Assembly: GCA_033764265.1 (NCBI GenBank)
Contig: JANRJB010000353.1
Coordinates: forward strand, 1-6,901
Direction of reading: 5' to 3'
Source: VGEM01 sp033764265
GTDB taxonomy: Bacteria; Pseudomonadota; Alphaproteobacteria; Rhodospirillales; Rhodospirillaceae
DNA: 6,901 nt
Below are positions 1-5,878 of this stretch, piece by piece (position 1 is the first letter of the stretch; each line of letters begins with the position of its first letter). The notes beneath the pieces are model-generated. The model saw nothing but the letters and a program-made list of their open reading frames with translations, made no database searches and was not told the origin of the DNA. Made by a program: the position numbers and the translations under genes.

Positions 1-981
1 AAGGCCGCGGTGACCGACCGGCGCGTGCGTGACGGTCGCGCCTTGCTGGCCCGCCATGCGTCGTTATTCGACGCACTGGAGCGCCGTTACGGCGTCCCAC
101 GCCGCTTCCTGGTGGCCTTCTGGGGGCTGGAAACCAACTACGGCACGCAACTGGGAAGTTATCGCGTGGTCGCAGCACTCAGTACGCTGGCTTACGATGG
201 CCGGCGCAGCCAGTTTTTTCGGCAAGAGCTGTTCGATGTGCTCTCGCTGCTCGATCGTGGCCATGCCACCCCGTCGTCCATGATCGGCTCGTGGGCCGGC
301 GCCATGGGGCAGACGCAGTTCATGCCCTCGACGTTCATCAAGCACGCGGTGGATGAAAGCGGCGACGGACGGATCGACTTGTGGGGCAGCGTACCCGATG
401 CCCTGGGGTCGGCGGCGAACTATCTGCGCGCCCTGGGCTGGGATGGAGCGCGGACCTGGGGCCGCGAGGTGAAGCTTCCCGACGGATTCGATGCCGGATT
501 AGCCAGCGTCGATACAGCGGCCGCCGACATCGTCAAGCCGCTGGCGGCGTGGCATGCGCTCGGCGTGCGGGCCGCCAATGGAGGCACCTTGCCGAGTGTG
601 ACGGTCGATGCCGCATTGGTGCTGCCGGCCGGGATCGAGGGGCCTGCGTTCCTGGTCTACGAGAACTATCGCACGATCCTGAAATGGAACCGCGCGACCT
701 TCTATGCGCTCGCGGTTGGTCACCTTGCCGACCGTCTGGCCGGTGCGGGCCCTTTGGTCGCCGCGATGCCCCCGGGCGAACCGCTGTCGCGTAACGAAGT
801 CACCCGGCTTCAGACCGCACTCGCCAAACTGGGCCATTTGAGTGGCGAAGCCGATGGGGTGTTGGGTGCGGCCAGCCGCGCCGCCGTCCGGGCGTTCCAA
901 ATGGCCCAAGGCCTGCCGCCCGATGGCTACGCCTCGCGAACGTTGATCCTGGTGGCCGAAACGCAGGCCGCCGGCGGCTAG
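1..981 (+). CDS. Lytic murein transglycosylase, MltB family, with C-terminal peptidoglycan-binding domain (5' partial)
   Basis: This enzyme cleaves the MurNAc-GlcNAc bond of peptidoglycan to give 1,6-anhydromuropeptides in the periplasm. The frame is open from base 1, and the GTG at position 10 sits inside the domain, so the true start lies upstream. Judged by family length, roughly 100 residues including the signal peptide are missing. The motif WGLETNYG carries the expected catalytic Glu (codon 130-132). It is followed by the family motif GAMGQTQFMPSTF (about 298-336) and an EF-hand-like loop DESGDGRIDLW (352-384), which resembles the calcium site of the E. coli MltB/Slt35 fold. After a linker, about bases 780-960 encode a PG_binding_1 domain containing LQTALAKLGHL and AVRAFQ. 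E. coli MltB lacks such a domain, but alphaproteobacterial relatives commonly have it. The stop is TAG at 979-981. The family call is firm; I give no symbol because orthology to mltB itself is not shown. Confidence 0.93.
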   Translation, partial: KAAVTDRRVRDGRALLARHASLFDALERRYGVPRRFLVAFWGLETNYGTQLGSYRVVAALSTLAYDGRRSQFFRQELFDVLSLLDRGHATPSSMIGSWAGAMGQTQFMPSTFIKHAVDESGDGRIDLWGSVPDALGSAANYLRALGWDGARTWGREVKLPDGFDAGLASVDTAAADIVKPLAAWHALGVRAANGGTLPSVTVDAALVLPAGIEGPAFLVYENYRTILKWNRATFYALAVGHLADRLAGAGPLVAAMPPGEPLSRNEVTRLQTALAKLGHLSGEADGVLGAASRAAVRAFQMAQGLPPDGYASRTLILVAETQAAGG

Positions 982-1000
982 GCGCATGCGCCGGGTGCGG

Positions 1001-1029
1001 TTGCCAACGGTCAACCCATTGATTACACT
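1001..1029 (+). promoter_or_regulatory. Probable sigma70-type promoter for rlpA
   Basis: TTGCCA (1001-1006) matches the -35 consensus at five of six positions. Exactly 17 bases later, TACACT (1024-1029) matches the -10 consensus at four of six. Transcription would start near 1036, giving a leader of about 33 bases before the rlpA ATG at 1069. The site lies in the 87-base gap after the transglycosylase stop, so rlpA and the genes after it need not depend on upstream transcription. Dyads at 999-1016 and 1028-1048 overlap both promoter elements. Confidence 0.5.
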
Positions 1030-1068
1030 ACAACCGATTGTGGTTTAGCCAAACAGAGACCCCACAAA

Positions 1069-2040
1069 ATGCGAGTCCTTGAGCGCTTGGTGCGCGGCCG
1101 CCGCCTTGCGCCCCCTATGGCGCGGGCGGCGGTGTCGCTGGTTGCGGCCTCGCTCTGGCTGGCGTCCTGCAGCACCGGCCGAGCACCGTCGACGCCGGTC
1201 CCGACCGCCGCCGGGCCCGACCTGCCACCTGATGCGTCCTACAAGGTTGGCACGCCCTATCAGGTTGATGGCGCGTGGTATTACCCGTCCGAGGATTATG
1301 CTTATGCCGAGGAAGGTGTCGCCTCGTGGTACGGGCCTGACTTTCACGGTAAGCGTACCGCCAATGGCGAGCGGTACGACATGAACGCGTTGACCGCCGC
1401 CCACCCGACGCTACCCATGCCCAGCGTCATCAACGTCACCAACTTGAACAACGGGCGCGCCGTCAAGCTGCGGGTCAACGACCGCGGGCCGTTCAAGAGC
1501 AAGCGGATTCTCGACGTCTCGCGCCGCGCCGCGCAGTTGCTGGGCTTCTATGAAGCCGGCACGGCGCGCGTGCGGGTGGAGATCGACGCGGTCGAAAGTT
1601 TGGCGTTAAAGAATCTCTTGATCGCCCGCAGCCCCGGCGACATGCCCAAGGTCGCCGCAGCGCCGCGTGCCGCCGTCAGTGCGCAATCGCTCGATGTGCC
1701 GCCGGGCGCGCCGGCCGCCGCACGACCGGCCCCGCCGCGGCGGACGGCTCTTCCGCCTGTCGCGTCCCAACCGGCCAACGTGGCCAGTGCGCCGGTCGCA
1801 TTGCCGGCCGGAACCGGGGTTTACATTCAGGCCGGCGCCTTTGGCGAACAAGACAATGCTGTCCGTCTGGAACAGCAGCTGAAGGACTTCGGCAATTCGT
1901 TCATTGTCGCCACGACGGTCGGGAACCGGCAGCTTTACCGCGTACGCCTGGGCCCGCTTCAGGACGCCTCGGCGGCCGAGGAGCTGTTGGCGACGATCAA
2001 GTCGTATGGTTACGACGACGCTGTGATCGTTCGCTATTGA
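1069..2040 (+). CDS. rlpA: RlpA-family septal ring lytic transglycosylase, lipoprotein with SPOR domain
   Basis: RlpA is an outer-membrane lipoprotein. In Pseudomonas aeruginosa it cleaves glycan strands stripped of stem peptides and is recruited to the septum through its SPOR domain. The 323-residue product has an N-terminal hydrophobic stretch ending in the lipobox LASC, with the lipidated Cys at 34. A double-psi beta-barrel follows at about 83-173 (GVASWYG, TANGERYD, VNDRGPF). Asp104, His112 and Asp138 have the same spacing as the functionally important Asp, His and Asp of P. aeruginosa RlpA. Residues about 190-248 form a Pro/Ala-rich linker suited to spanning the periplasm. The SPOR domain is at about 250-322 (VYIQAGAFGEQDNA ... 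YRVRLGPL). The start ATG at 1069 has only a weak purine stretch upstream (AGAGA, 1055-1059). An in-frame ATG at 1117 would leave a more typical short lipoprotein signal but has no visible ribosome site. It is followed at 97 bases by the carboxypeptidase gene. Confidence 0.95.
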   Translation: MRVLERLVRGRRLAPPMARAAVSLVAASLWLASCSTGRAPSTPVPTAAGPDLPPDASYKVGTPYQVDGAWYYPSEDYAYAEEGVASWYGPDFHGKRTANGERYDMNALTAAHPTLPMPSVINVTNLNNGRAVKLRVNDRGPFKSKRILDVSRRAAQLLGFYEAGTARVRVEIDAVESLALKNLLIARSPGDMPKVAAAPRAAVSAQSLDVPPGAPAAARPAPPRRTALPPVASQPANVASAPVALPAGTGVYIQAGAFGEQDNAVRLEQQLKDFGNSFIVATTVGNRQLYRVRLGPLQDASAAEELLATIKSYGYDDAVIVRY

Positions 2041-2069
2041 TCGCGGCCGGCGGCCGGTACCGTGCAGCC

Positions 2070-2119
2070 ATCAGGCGTCCACAATTCCCTGCCAAGACAC
2101 GAATGTCCGACGGCCTGAT
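2070..2119 (+). repeat. Imperfect inverted repeat in the rlpA-carboxypeptidase gap
   Basis: ATCAGGCGTC (2070-2079) pairs with GACGGCCTGAT (2109-2119) over ten base pairs with one bulged base. The 29-base loop contains a smaller hairpin, GACA-CGAA-TGTC (2096-2107). There is no T-run after it, so it is not a standard intrinsic terminator. It ends 18 bases before the next start codon. In RNA it could be a leader or inter-cistronic stem-loop affecting processing or translation; in DNA it could be a binding site. Its function is unknown. Confidence 0.45.
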
Positions 2120-2125
2120 CTCGAC

Positions 2126-2130
2126 GGAGA
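2126..2130 (+). promoter_or_regulatory. Ribosome binding site of the carboxypeptidase gene
   Basis: GGAGA lies seven bases before the ATG at 2138. It supports that start for a precursor with a basic n-region and a hydrophobic signal segment. Confidence 0.7.
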
Positions 2131-2137
2131 CTGTTTC

Positions 2138-3358
2138 ATGACACATCAAGCCCCAATTCGGTTCGCTTGGCGCCGTGCGCGGCAATGGCTGCGCGCGGCC
2201 CTGGTGCTGGCCGCTTTCGGCCCCACGACCGCCCCGGCCGCCGTGACGGTGGATATCGCCGCACGCGAATATCTGCTGATCGACGTCCAAACCGGGGCTG
2301 AGTTGGCATCGAAAAATGCCGACGAACGCATGCCGCCTTCGTCGATGAGCAAGCTGATGACCGCCTACATGGTGTTCGACGCGCTGAAGTCGGGCCGCCT
2401 GTCGCTGGACGACGAAATGGCGGTCAGCGAGAACGCCTGGAAGTTGGGCGGGGCGGCGTCGGGCGGGTCGACCATGTTCCTCAACCCCAACGACCGGGTG
2501 AAAGTGGAAGATCTGCTGCGCGGCATGATCATCCAGTCGGGGAACGACGCCTGCATTGTGCTGGCCGAAAACCTGTCCGGCAGCGAGGACGCCTTCGCCG
2601 AGGCGATGAACGCCAAGGCCCGTGAACTCGGCATGACGGGCAGCAACTTCATGAACGCCACCGGGCTGCCACATCCCGACCACCACATGACCGCGCGCGA
2701 CCTGGCCACGCTGGCCCGGCACATCATCACCGACTTCCCCGAGTACTACTCGCTCTACAGCGAGACCTCGTTCACCTACAACGGCATCACCCAGGGCAAC
2801 CGCAACCCGCTCTTGTACAACGTGGGCAGCGGCGCCGATGGATTGAAGACCGGCCATACGGACGCCGCCGGCTACGGCCTGACCGCGTCGGCGGTGCGTA
2901 ACGGCCGGCGTTTGATCCTGGTGGCGAATGGAATGGACAGCATCAAGAGCCGCGACGCCGAAACGTCGAAGCTGATGGATTGGGGCTTCCGCGAGTTCGT
3001 CAATCGCAGCCTGTTCAAGGCCGGCGACAAGGTCGCCGACGCCGAGGTCTGGCTGGGCGACACCGCCTCGGTCAGCCTGATCATCCCGACGGATTTGGTT
3101 GTCACGCTGCCGCGGGGCGCGGCCCAAAGCATCGTCGTCAAGGCCGTCTACGAGGGCCCGCTCGCGGCCCCGGTCGACAAAGGCGCCGCCGTCGGCAAGG
3201 TGGTCGTCGCCGCCAATGACGTCGCGCTGATCGAGGTGGGGCTGGTGGCCGGCGAGGCTGTGGACCGGCTCGGTTTCGTTGGCCGGCTGAAAGCCGCGGC
3301 GTCGTACATATTTTTCGGTCCGCCAAAGCCGGCGACGCCCGCGACCGCCGGCGGTTAA
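2138..3358 (+). CDS. D-alanyl-D-alanine carboxypeptidase, PBP5/DacA-DacC family
   Basis: This low-molecular-mass penicillin-binding protein removes the terminal D-Ala from peptidoglycan pentapeptides in the periplasm, limiting cross-linking. The 406-residue product begins with a basic region (WRRARQWLR) and a hydrophobic segment. Signal peptidase cleavage is likely near Ala34 or Ala35. All three active-site motifs of the penicilloyl-serine transferases are present: SxxK as S69-M-S-K72, SGN at 134-136, and KTG at 237-239 in the family context DGLKTGHTDAAG. A PBP5-type C-terminal beta domain spans about 293-380. The tail, about 377-394 (RLGFVGRLKAAASYIFF), resembles the amphipathic membrane anchor of the family. 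The gene lies between rlpA and tmk in the same direction, as in many alphaproteobacteria. The biochemical call is strong. Whether it is best named dacA, dacC or dacD cannot be settled from sequence inspection. Confidence 0.95.
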   Translation: MTHQAPIRFAWRRARQWLRAALVLAAFGPTTAPAAVTVDIAAREYLLIDVQTGAELASKNADERMPPSSMSKLMTAYMVFDALKSGRLSLDDEMAVSENAWKLGGAASGGSTMFLNPNDRVKVEDLLRGMIIQSGNDACIVLAENLSGSEDAFAEAMNAKARELGMTGSNFMNATGLPHPDHHMTARDLATLARHIITDFPEYYSLYSETSFTYNGITQGNRNPLLYNVGSGADGLKTGHTDAAGYGLTASAVRNGRRLILVANGMDSIKSRDAETSKLMDWGFREFVNRSLFKAGDKVADAEVWLGDTASVSLIIPTDLVVTLPRGAAQSIVVKAVYEGPLAAPVDKGAAVGKVVVAANDVALIEVGLVAGEAVDRLGFVGRLKAAASYIFFGPPKPATPATAGG

Positions 3359-3422
3359 GGCCGCACCCACCGACTGGTTGCGTGCCGAAGGGCTTTCCGG
3401 TCCAATCCGGCCCTGGAGCGGC

Positions 3423-3428
3423 GGAGGA
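3423..3428 (+). promoter_or_regulatory. Ribosome binding site fixing the GTG start of tmk
   Basis: GGAGGA is five bases upstream of GTG at 3434. There is no ATG between it and the P-loop codons, so this Shine-Dalgarno sequence decides in favour of the GTG start. Confidence 0.75.
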
Positions 3429-3433
3429 CGTGG

Positions 3434-4066
3434 GTGGCGACGGGTTTTTTCATTACCTTGGAAGGCGGCGAGGGCGGCGGCAAGTCGACCCAGGCGAAGT
3501 TGCTTGGCCAGGCGCTGCAACGCCATGGCCGCGCCGTCACACTGACCCGCGAGCCGGGCGGTTCACCTGGGGCCGAGGCGATCCGCGCCTTGCTGGTGCG
3601 AGGCGACGCCAACCGATGGGACGGCCTGACCGAAGCCCTGCTGCACTACGCCGCCCGGAGGGACCACGTGGAATGCACCGTGCGACCCGCGCTTGCGGCA
3701 GGGCGGGTGGTGATCTCGGACCGCTTCGCGGACTCCACCACTGCCTACCAGGGTTACGGCCACGGGCTTGATCTTCCGGCCATTGCAAGTCTCCACCGCC
3801 TGGCCTTGGGAGACTTCATGCCAAACCTGACATTTATCCTTGATCTAACTGTTGAAAAAGGTCTTTTGCGGGCTGCCCAACGTGGCGGAAACGACAACCG
3901 GTACGAGACCATGGGGCGCGATTTTCATGAACGATTGCGCCAGGGTTTCCTCGCTATCGCCGCCCGCGATCCGGCGCGATGTGTCGTGGTGGACGCCGAC
4001 CGGTCGGTCGAGGACATCCACCGCGACTTGTGGACGGTTGTGGACAAGCGATTGCGGTTGTCATGA
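3434..4066 (+). CDS. tmk: Thymidylate kinase (dTMP kinase)
   Basis: Tmk phosphorylates dTMP to dTDP with ATP in the cytosol, a required step towards dTTP. The 210-residue product has normal family length. The P-loop GGEGGGKST is at 11-19. The family motif TREPGG is at 38-43 and the DRF motif in ISDRFADST at 94-102, followed by AYQGYG. A lid-region segment RGGNDNRYE is at 150-158. The GTG start is supported by the GGAGGA site and puts the first beta-strand (FFITLEGGEG) where the family has it. The stop TGA overlaps the holB start as ATGA (4063-4066), which suggests translational coupling. Bases about 3831-3870 are strikingly AT-rich and use codons rare elsewhere in the window (CTA, ACT, AAA, GGT), though the frame and the protein are intact. 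Confidence 0.96.
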   Translation: MATGFFITLEGGEGGGKSTQAKLLGQALQRHGRAVTLTREPGGSPGAEAIRALLVRGDANRWDGLTEALLHYAARRDHVECTVRPALAAGRVVISDRFADSTTAYQGYGHGLDLPAIASLHRLALGDFMPNLTFILDLTVEKGLLRAAQRGGNDNRYETMGRDFHERLRQGFLAIAARDPARCVVVDADRSVEDIHRDLWTVVDKRLRLS

Positions 4067-5151
4067 GCGACGACGCCGACAGCACCGCCCCGGCGCCGCG
4101 GGACAACGCCTACCTTCTGGGTCACGACGCCGCCGGCCAAGCATTCCTGTCGGCGTGGCAAACCGGCCGCATGGCCCATGCCTGGCTCCTGTCGGGACCA
4201 CGCGGCATCGGCAAGGCGACGTTGGCCTACCGCATCGCCCGTTTCGTTTTGGCCCAAGGCGCAGCCGCCGCCGGACCCGACTTGTTCGGGGCAACCCCGG
4301 CGCCATCGCTGCAGATGGCCGAGAGCCATCCGGTCTTCGCCAAGGTGAAATCCCAAGGCCATCCCGATTTTCGTTCGGCCGAACGCGAGAAAATGAAAAC
4401 CAGCGAGCGGCTGAGCGCGGTAGTGACCATCGAGCAAATCCGCAAGATCATCGAGTTCATGTACCTGACGCCGGCCGAAAGCGCCTGGCGGGTGGTGCTG
4501 ATCGACGACGCCGACGCCATGAATGCAGCGGCCGCCAACGCCGTTCTGAAGGTTCTGGAAGAACCGCCGCGCCAGTCGATGCTGATCCTCGTGGCCCACA
4601 ATGCGGATCGCCTGCTGCCCACGATCCGTTCGCGCTGCCGACGCTTGGAGCTTCGCCCTTTGGTCGACTCTCAGGTGCAAGCCCTGATCGGCCGCTATCG
4701 CCCCGATCTTGTGCCGCGCGACGTGCAGGCTTTGACCGGGTTGGCCGACGGCAGCGTCGGCCGCGCGCTGGAATTGGCGGAGGAGGGCGGCGTGGACCTG
4801 TTCGCCGCACTCGTCGACCTGTTCGGCGACCTGCCGACGTTGAAGGCCGGCAAGCTGCATGCCTTGGCCGACGTCACCCTGCGCGGCGACAACTACCGGA
4901 CCGTTACGGCGTTGCTGACCTGGTGGCTGGCCCGAGTGGCCACGCTGGCCGCCCAGGGGCGCTTGACGGACGCTCAGGAACTTTTGCCTGGCGAACGGGC
5001 CGCGGCCGCCAAGTTGGCCGCGGCGCCGGCGCGGCTGGCTGAGATCTGGCAGGGCGTGTCGCACCTGGCCGAGCGCACGCTCGCGCTCAACATCGACAAG
5101 AAGCGCAGCTTCATCGCCGCCGCCCTGCAGGTGGCCAAGGCGGCGGCGTAA
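4063..5151 (+). CDS. holB: DNA polymerase III subunit delta prime (clamp loader)
   Basis: Delta prime is the stator of the clamp-loader complex with DnaX and delta, loading the beta clamp for replication. The 362-residue product is an AAA+ protein. It has a Walker A-like GPRGIGKA at 45-52, with Ala where ATPases have Ser/Thr. It also has VVLIDDADAMN at 144-154, the NAVLKVLEEPP motif at 159-169 and the SRC motif at 190-192, which carries the arginine finger. The C-terminal third is helical and Ala/Leu-rich, as expected for the collar domain. Cys192 is the only cysteine, so the four-cysteine zinc module of E. coli delta prime is absent. I chose the ATG at 4063 over the in-frame ATG at 3979: the later start gives the tmk ATGA overlap, and the extra 28 codons lie within tmk and look non-native. 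Downstream there is a convergent gene rather than metG. Confidence 0.94.
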   Translation: MSDDADSTAPAPRDNAYLLGHDAAGQAFLSAWQTGRMAHAWLLSGPRGIGKATLAYRIARFVLAQGAAAAGPDLFGATPAPSLQMAESHPVFAKVKSQGHPDFRSAEREKMKTSERLSAVVTIEQIRKIIEFMYLTPAESAWRVVLIDDADAMNAAAANAVLKVLEEPPRQSMLILVAHNADRLLPTIRSRCRRLELRPLVDSQVQALIGRYRPDLVPRDVQALTGLADGSVGRALELAEEGGVDLFAALVDLFGDLPTLKAGKLHALADVTLRGDNYRTVTALLTWWLARVATLAAQGRLTDAQELLPGERAAAAKLAAAPARLAEIWQGVSHLAERTLALNIDKKRSFIAAALQVAKAAA

Positions 5152-5166
5152 GCACCGGTCTCCGGG

Positions 5167-5673
5167 TCAGCCGCGCGCCAGGAAGTCGCCCTTGCCGACT
5201 TCGACGCCGTTGTGGCGAAGGATTCCGTAGGCCATAGCGGTATGGAAATAGAGGTTGGGCAGGATGAATTCCAACAGGAACGATTTTCCGGTGAACTCCA
5301 GCGTGACCCGTGGAAACACCAGTTTGACCGGCTTGTCCTCGCTGCCGTTGAGTTGAGACGGGCTGAAGCCCGCCACGTATTCGCCGGTCTTGGCGACGCG
5401 GGTTTTCAACTCGTCGAAAGTGGTCTCCGTGCTGGGATCATCGGGGCGTTCGAGCCCGGCCAACAGCGCGCAGCCCCACTTGATCATGCTGGTGGACATC
5501 TGCACCTGACGGGTTAAGTGGAACATGTCCGGATACAGCCGGGCCGTCAGCAGCGCCGCCGGCTCGAGCTTCTTGGCCTCAACGTGGGCCGCGCCTTTGG
5601 TCAGGATCGTGGTCAGGCTTTTCAGCGACCGCTGAAACGCGGGAACGGAAAGATCATAGATACCGAGCGACAT
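5167..5673 (-). CDS. DUF1993 family protein
   Basis: The 168-residue product begins MSLGIYDLSVPAF and runs through KGAAHVEAKK, ARLYPDMFHLTRQVQ, SEDKPVKLVFP, FTGKSFLLEFILPNLYFH and AYGILRHNGVEVGK. This series is characteristic of DUF1993 proteins, which are small, probably cytoplasmic and predicted to be mainly helical, with resemblance to DinB-like folds. No reaction is established for the family that I know of. The conserved His residues (30, 52, 144, 154) could be metal or active-site residues, but that is speculation. The start ATG (5671-5673) has GAGG five bases upstream on the minus strand. An in-frame extension back to 5772 has poor coding character and I rejected it. The gene converges on holB with a 15-base gap, is divergent from the carbonic anhydrase gene, and appears monocistronic within the window. 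Confidence 0.88.
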   Translation of the reverse strand: MSLGIYDLSVPAFQRSLKSLTTILTKGAAHVEAKKLEPAALLTARLYPDMFHLTRQVQMSTSMIKWGCALLAGLERPDDPSTETTFDELKTRVAKTGEYVAGFSPSQLNGSEDKPVKLVFPRVTLEFTGKSFLLEFILPNLYFHTAMAYGILRHNGVEVGKGDFLARG

Positions 5674-5878
5674 GTGAACCTCGTGTGACGGTGTGAAACA
5701 TATTGAAGGGCCGGCACCGTATCCCATGTTCGGTGTGCTGAAAACCGGACCGGCGCCGGACCGCGTGCGCACTGCGAACGCGCCGCAACATCCCCGCTGC
5801 CTGTACGCTTGAAGCGACCGGATCGAACGCTATTTCGGCGCGCGGTGCATAAGCAGTTTTCGTCAACAGGAGGCGAAC
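5674..5878. other. Divergent intergenic region between the DUF1993 and carbonic anhydrase genes
   Basis: These 205 bases hold no convincing gene and should contain promoters for both flanking genes. Visible structure includes an 8-base direct repeat CCGGACCG (5745-5752 and 5756-5763) around the palindrome CCGGCGCCGG (5750-5759). A 7-base direct repeat CGGTGTG occurs at 5689-5695 and 5731-5737. A weak plus-strand promoter candidate is TTGAAG (5809-5814), 16 bases, TATTTC (5831-5836). I see no strong consensus promoter for the minus-strand gene. Confidence 0.5.
5868..5873 (+). promoter_or_regulatory. Strong ribosome binding site of the carbonic anhydrase gene
   Basis: AGGAGG is a full Shine-Dalgarno core five bases before the ATG at 5879. 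It is the best ribosome site in the window and fixes the start so that the twin-arginine signal is included. Confidence 0.85.

Noticed and set aside
1117..1119. Alternative ATG start for rlpA
   Set aside because: It would give a tidy short lipoprotein signal, but no ribosome site is visible upstream. The ATG at 1069 fits the promoter and leader better; some doubt remains.
3378..3406. Possible promoter for tmk: TTGCGT, 17 bases, TCCAAT
   Set aside because: It matches only seven of twelve consensus positions, which is easily reached by chance; tmk is probably read from upstream.
3390..3413. Possible stem with CCGG arms (3397-3400 and 3407-3410) between the carboxypeptidase gene and tmk
   Set aside because: Extension of the stem to the flanking GGG and CCC requires a four-base bulge and there is no T-run; such arms are common in GC-rich DNA.
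1997..3526. Minus-strand open frame of 509 codons opposite the carboxypeptidase gene
   Set aside because: It is rich in His, Arg, Gly and Gln with no recognisable domain, and it lies opposite a gene with all its catalytic motifs. This is the usual antisense shadow of GC-rich coding DNA.
3979..4062. Earlier ATG start for holB inside tmk
   Set aside because: The 28 added codons are Arg/Gly-rich shadow of tmk. The ATG at 4063 gives the tmk-holB ATGA overlap and a normal delta prime start.
3852..5042. Plus-strand open frame of 396 codons in another frame across tmk and holB
   Set aside because: Arg/Gly/Pro-rich composition without any domain; explained by the holB codon pattern.
3925..5064. Minus-strand open frame of 379 codons opposite tmk and holB
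   Set aside because: Low-complexity Gln/Gly/Arg/His composition and no motif; it covers two firmly identified genes.
5155..5165. Small CCGG-TCT-CCGG hairpin between holB and the DUF1993 gene
   Set aside because: Four base pairs and no T-run, so it does not qualify as a terminator.
5674..5772. N-terminal extension of the DUF1993 gene by 33 codons
   Set aside because: The added residues do not resemble the family, and the ATG at 5671-5673 has a well-spaced ribosome site and gives the usual family N-terminus.
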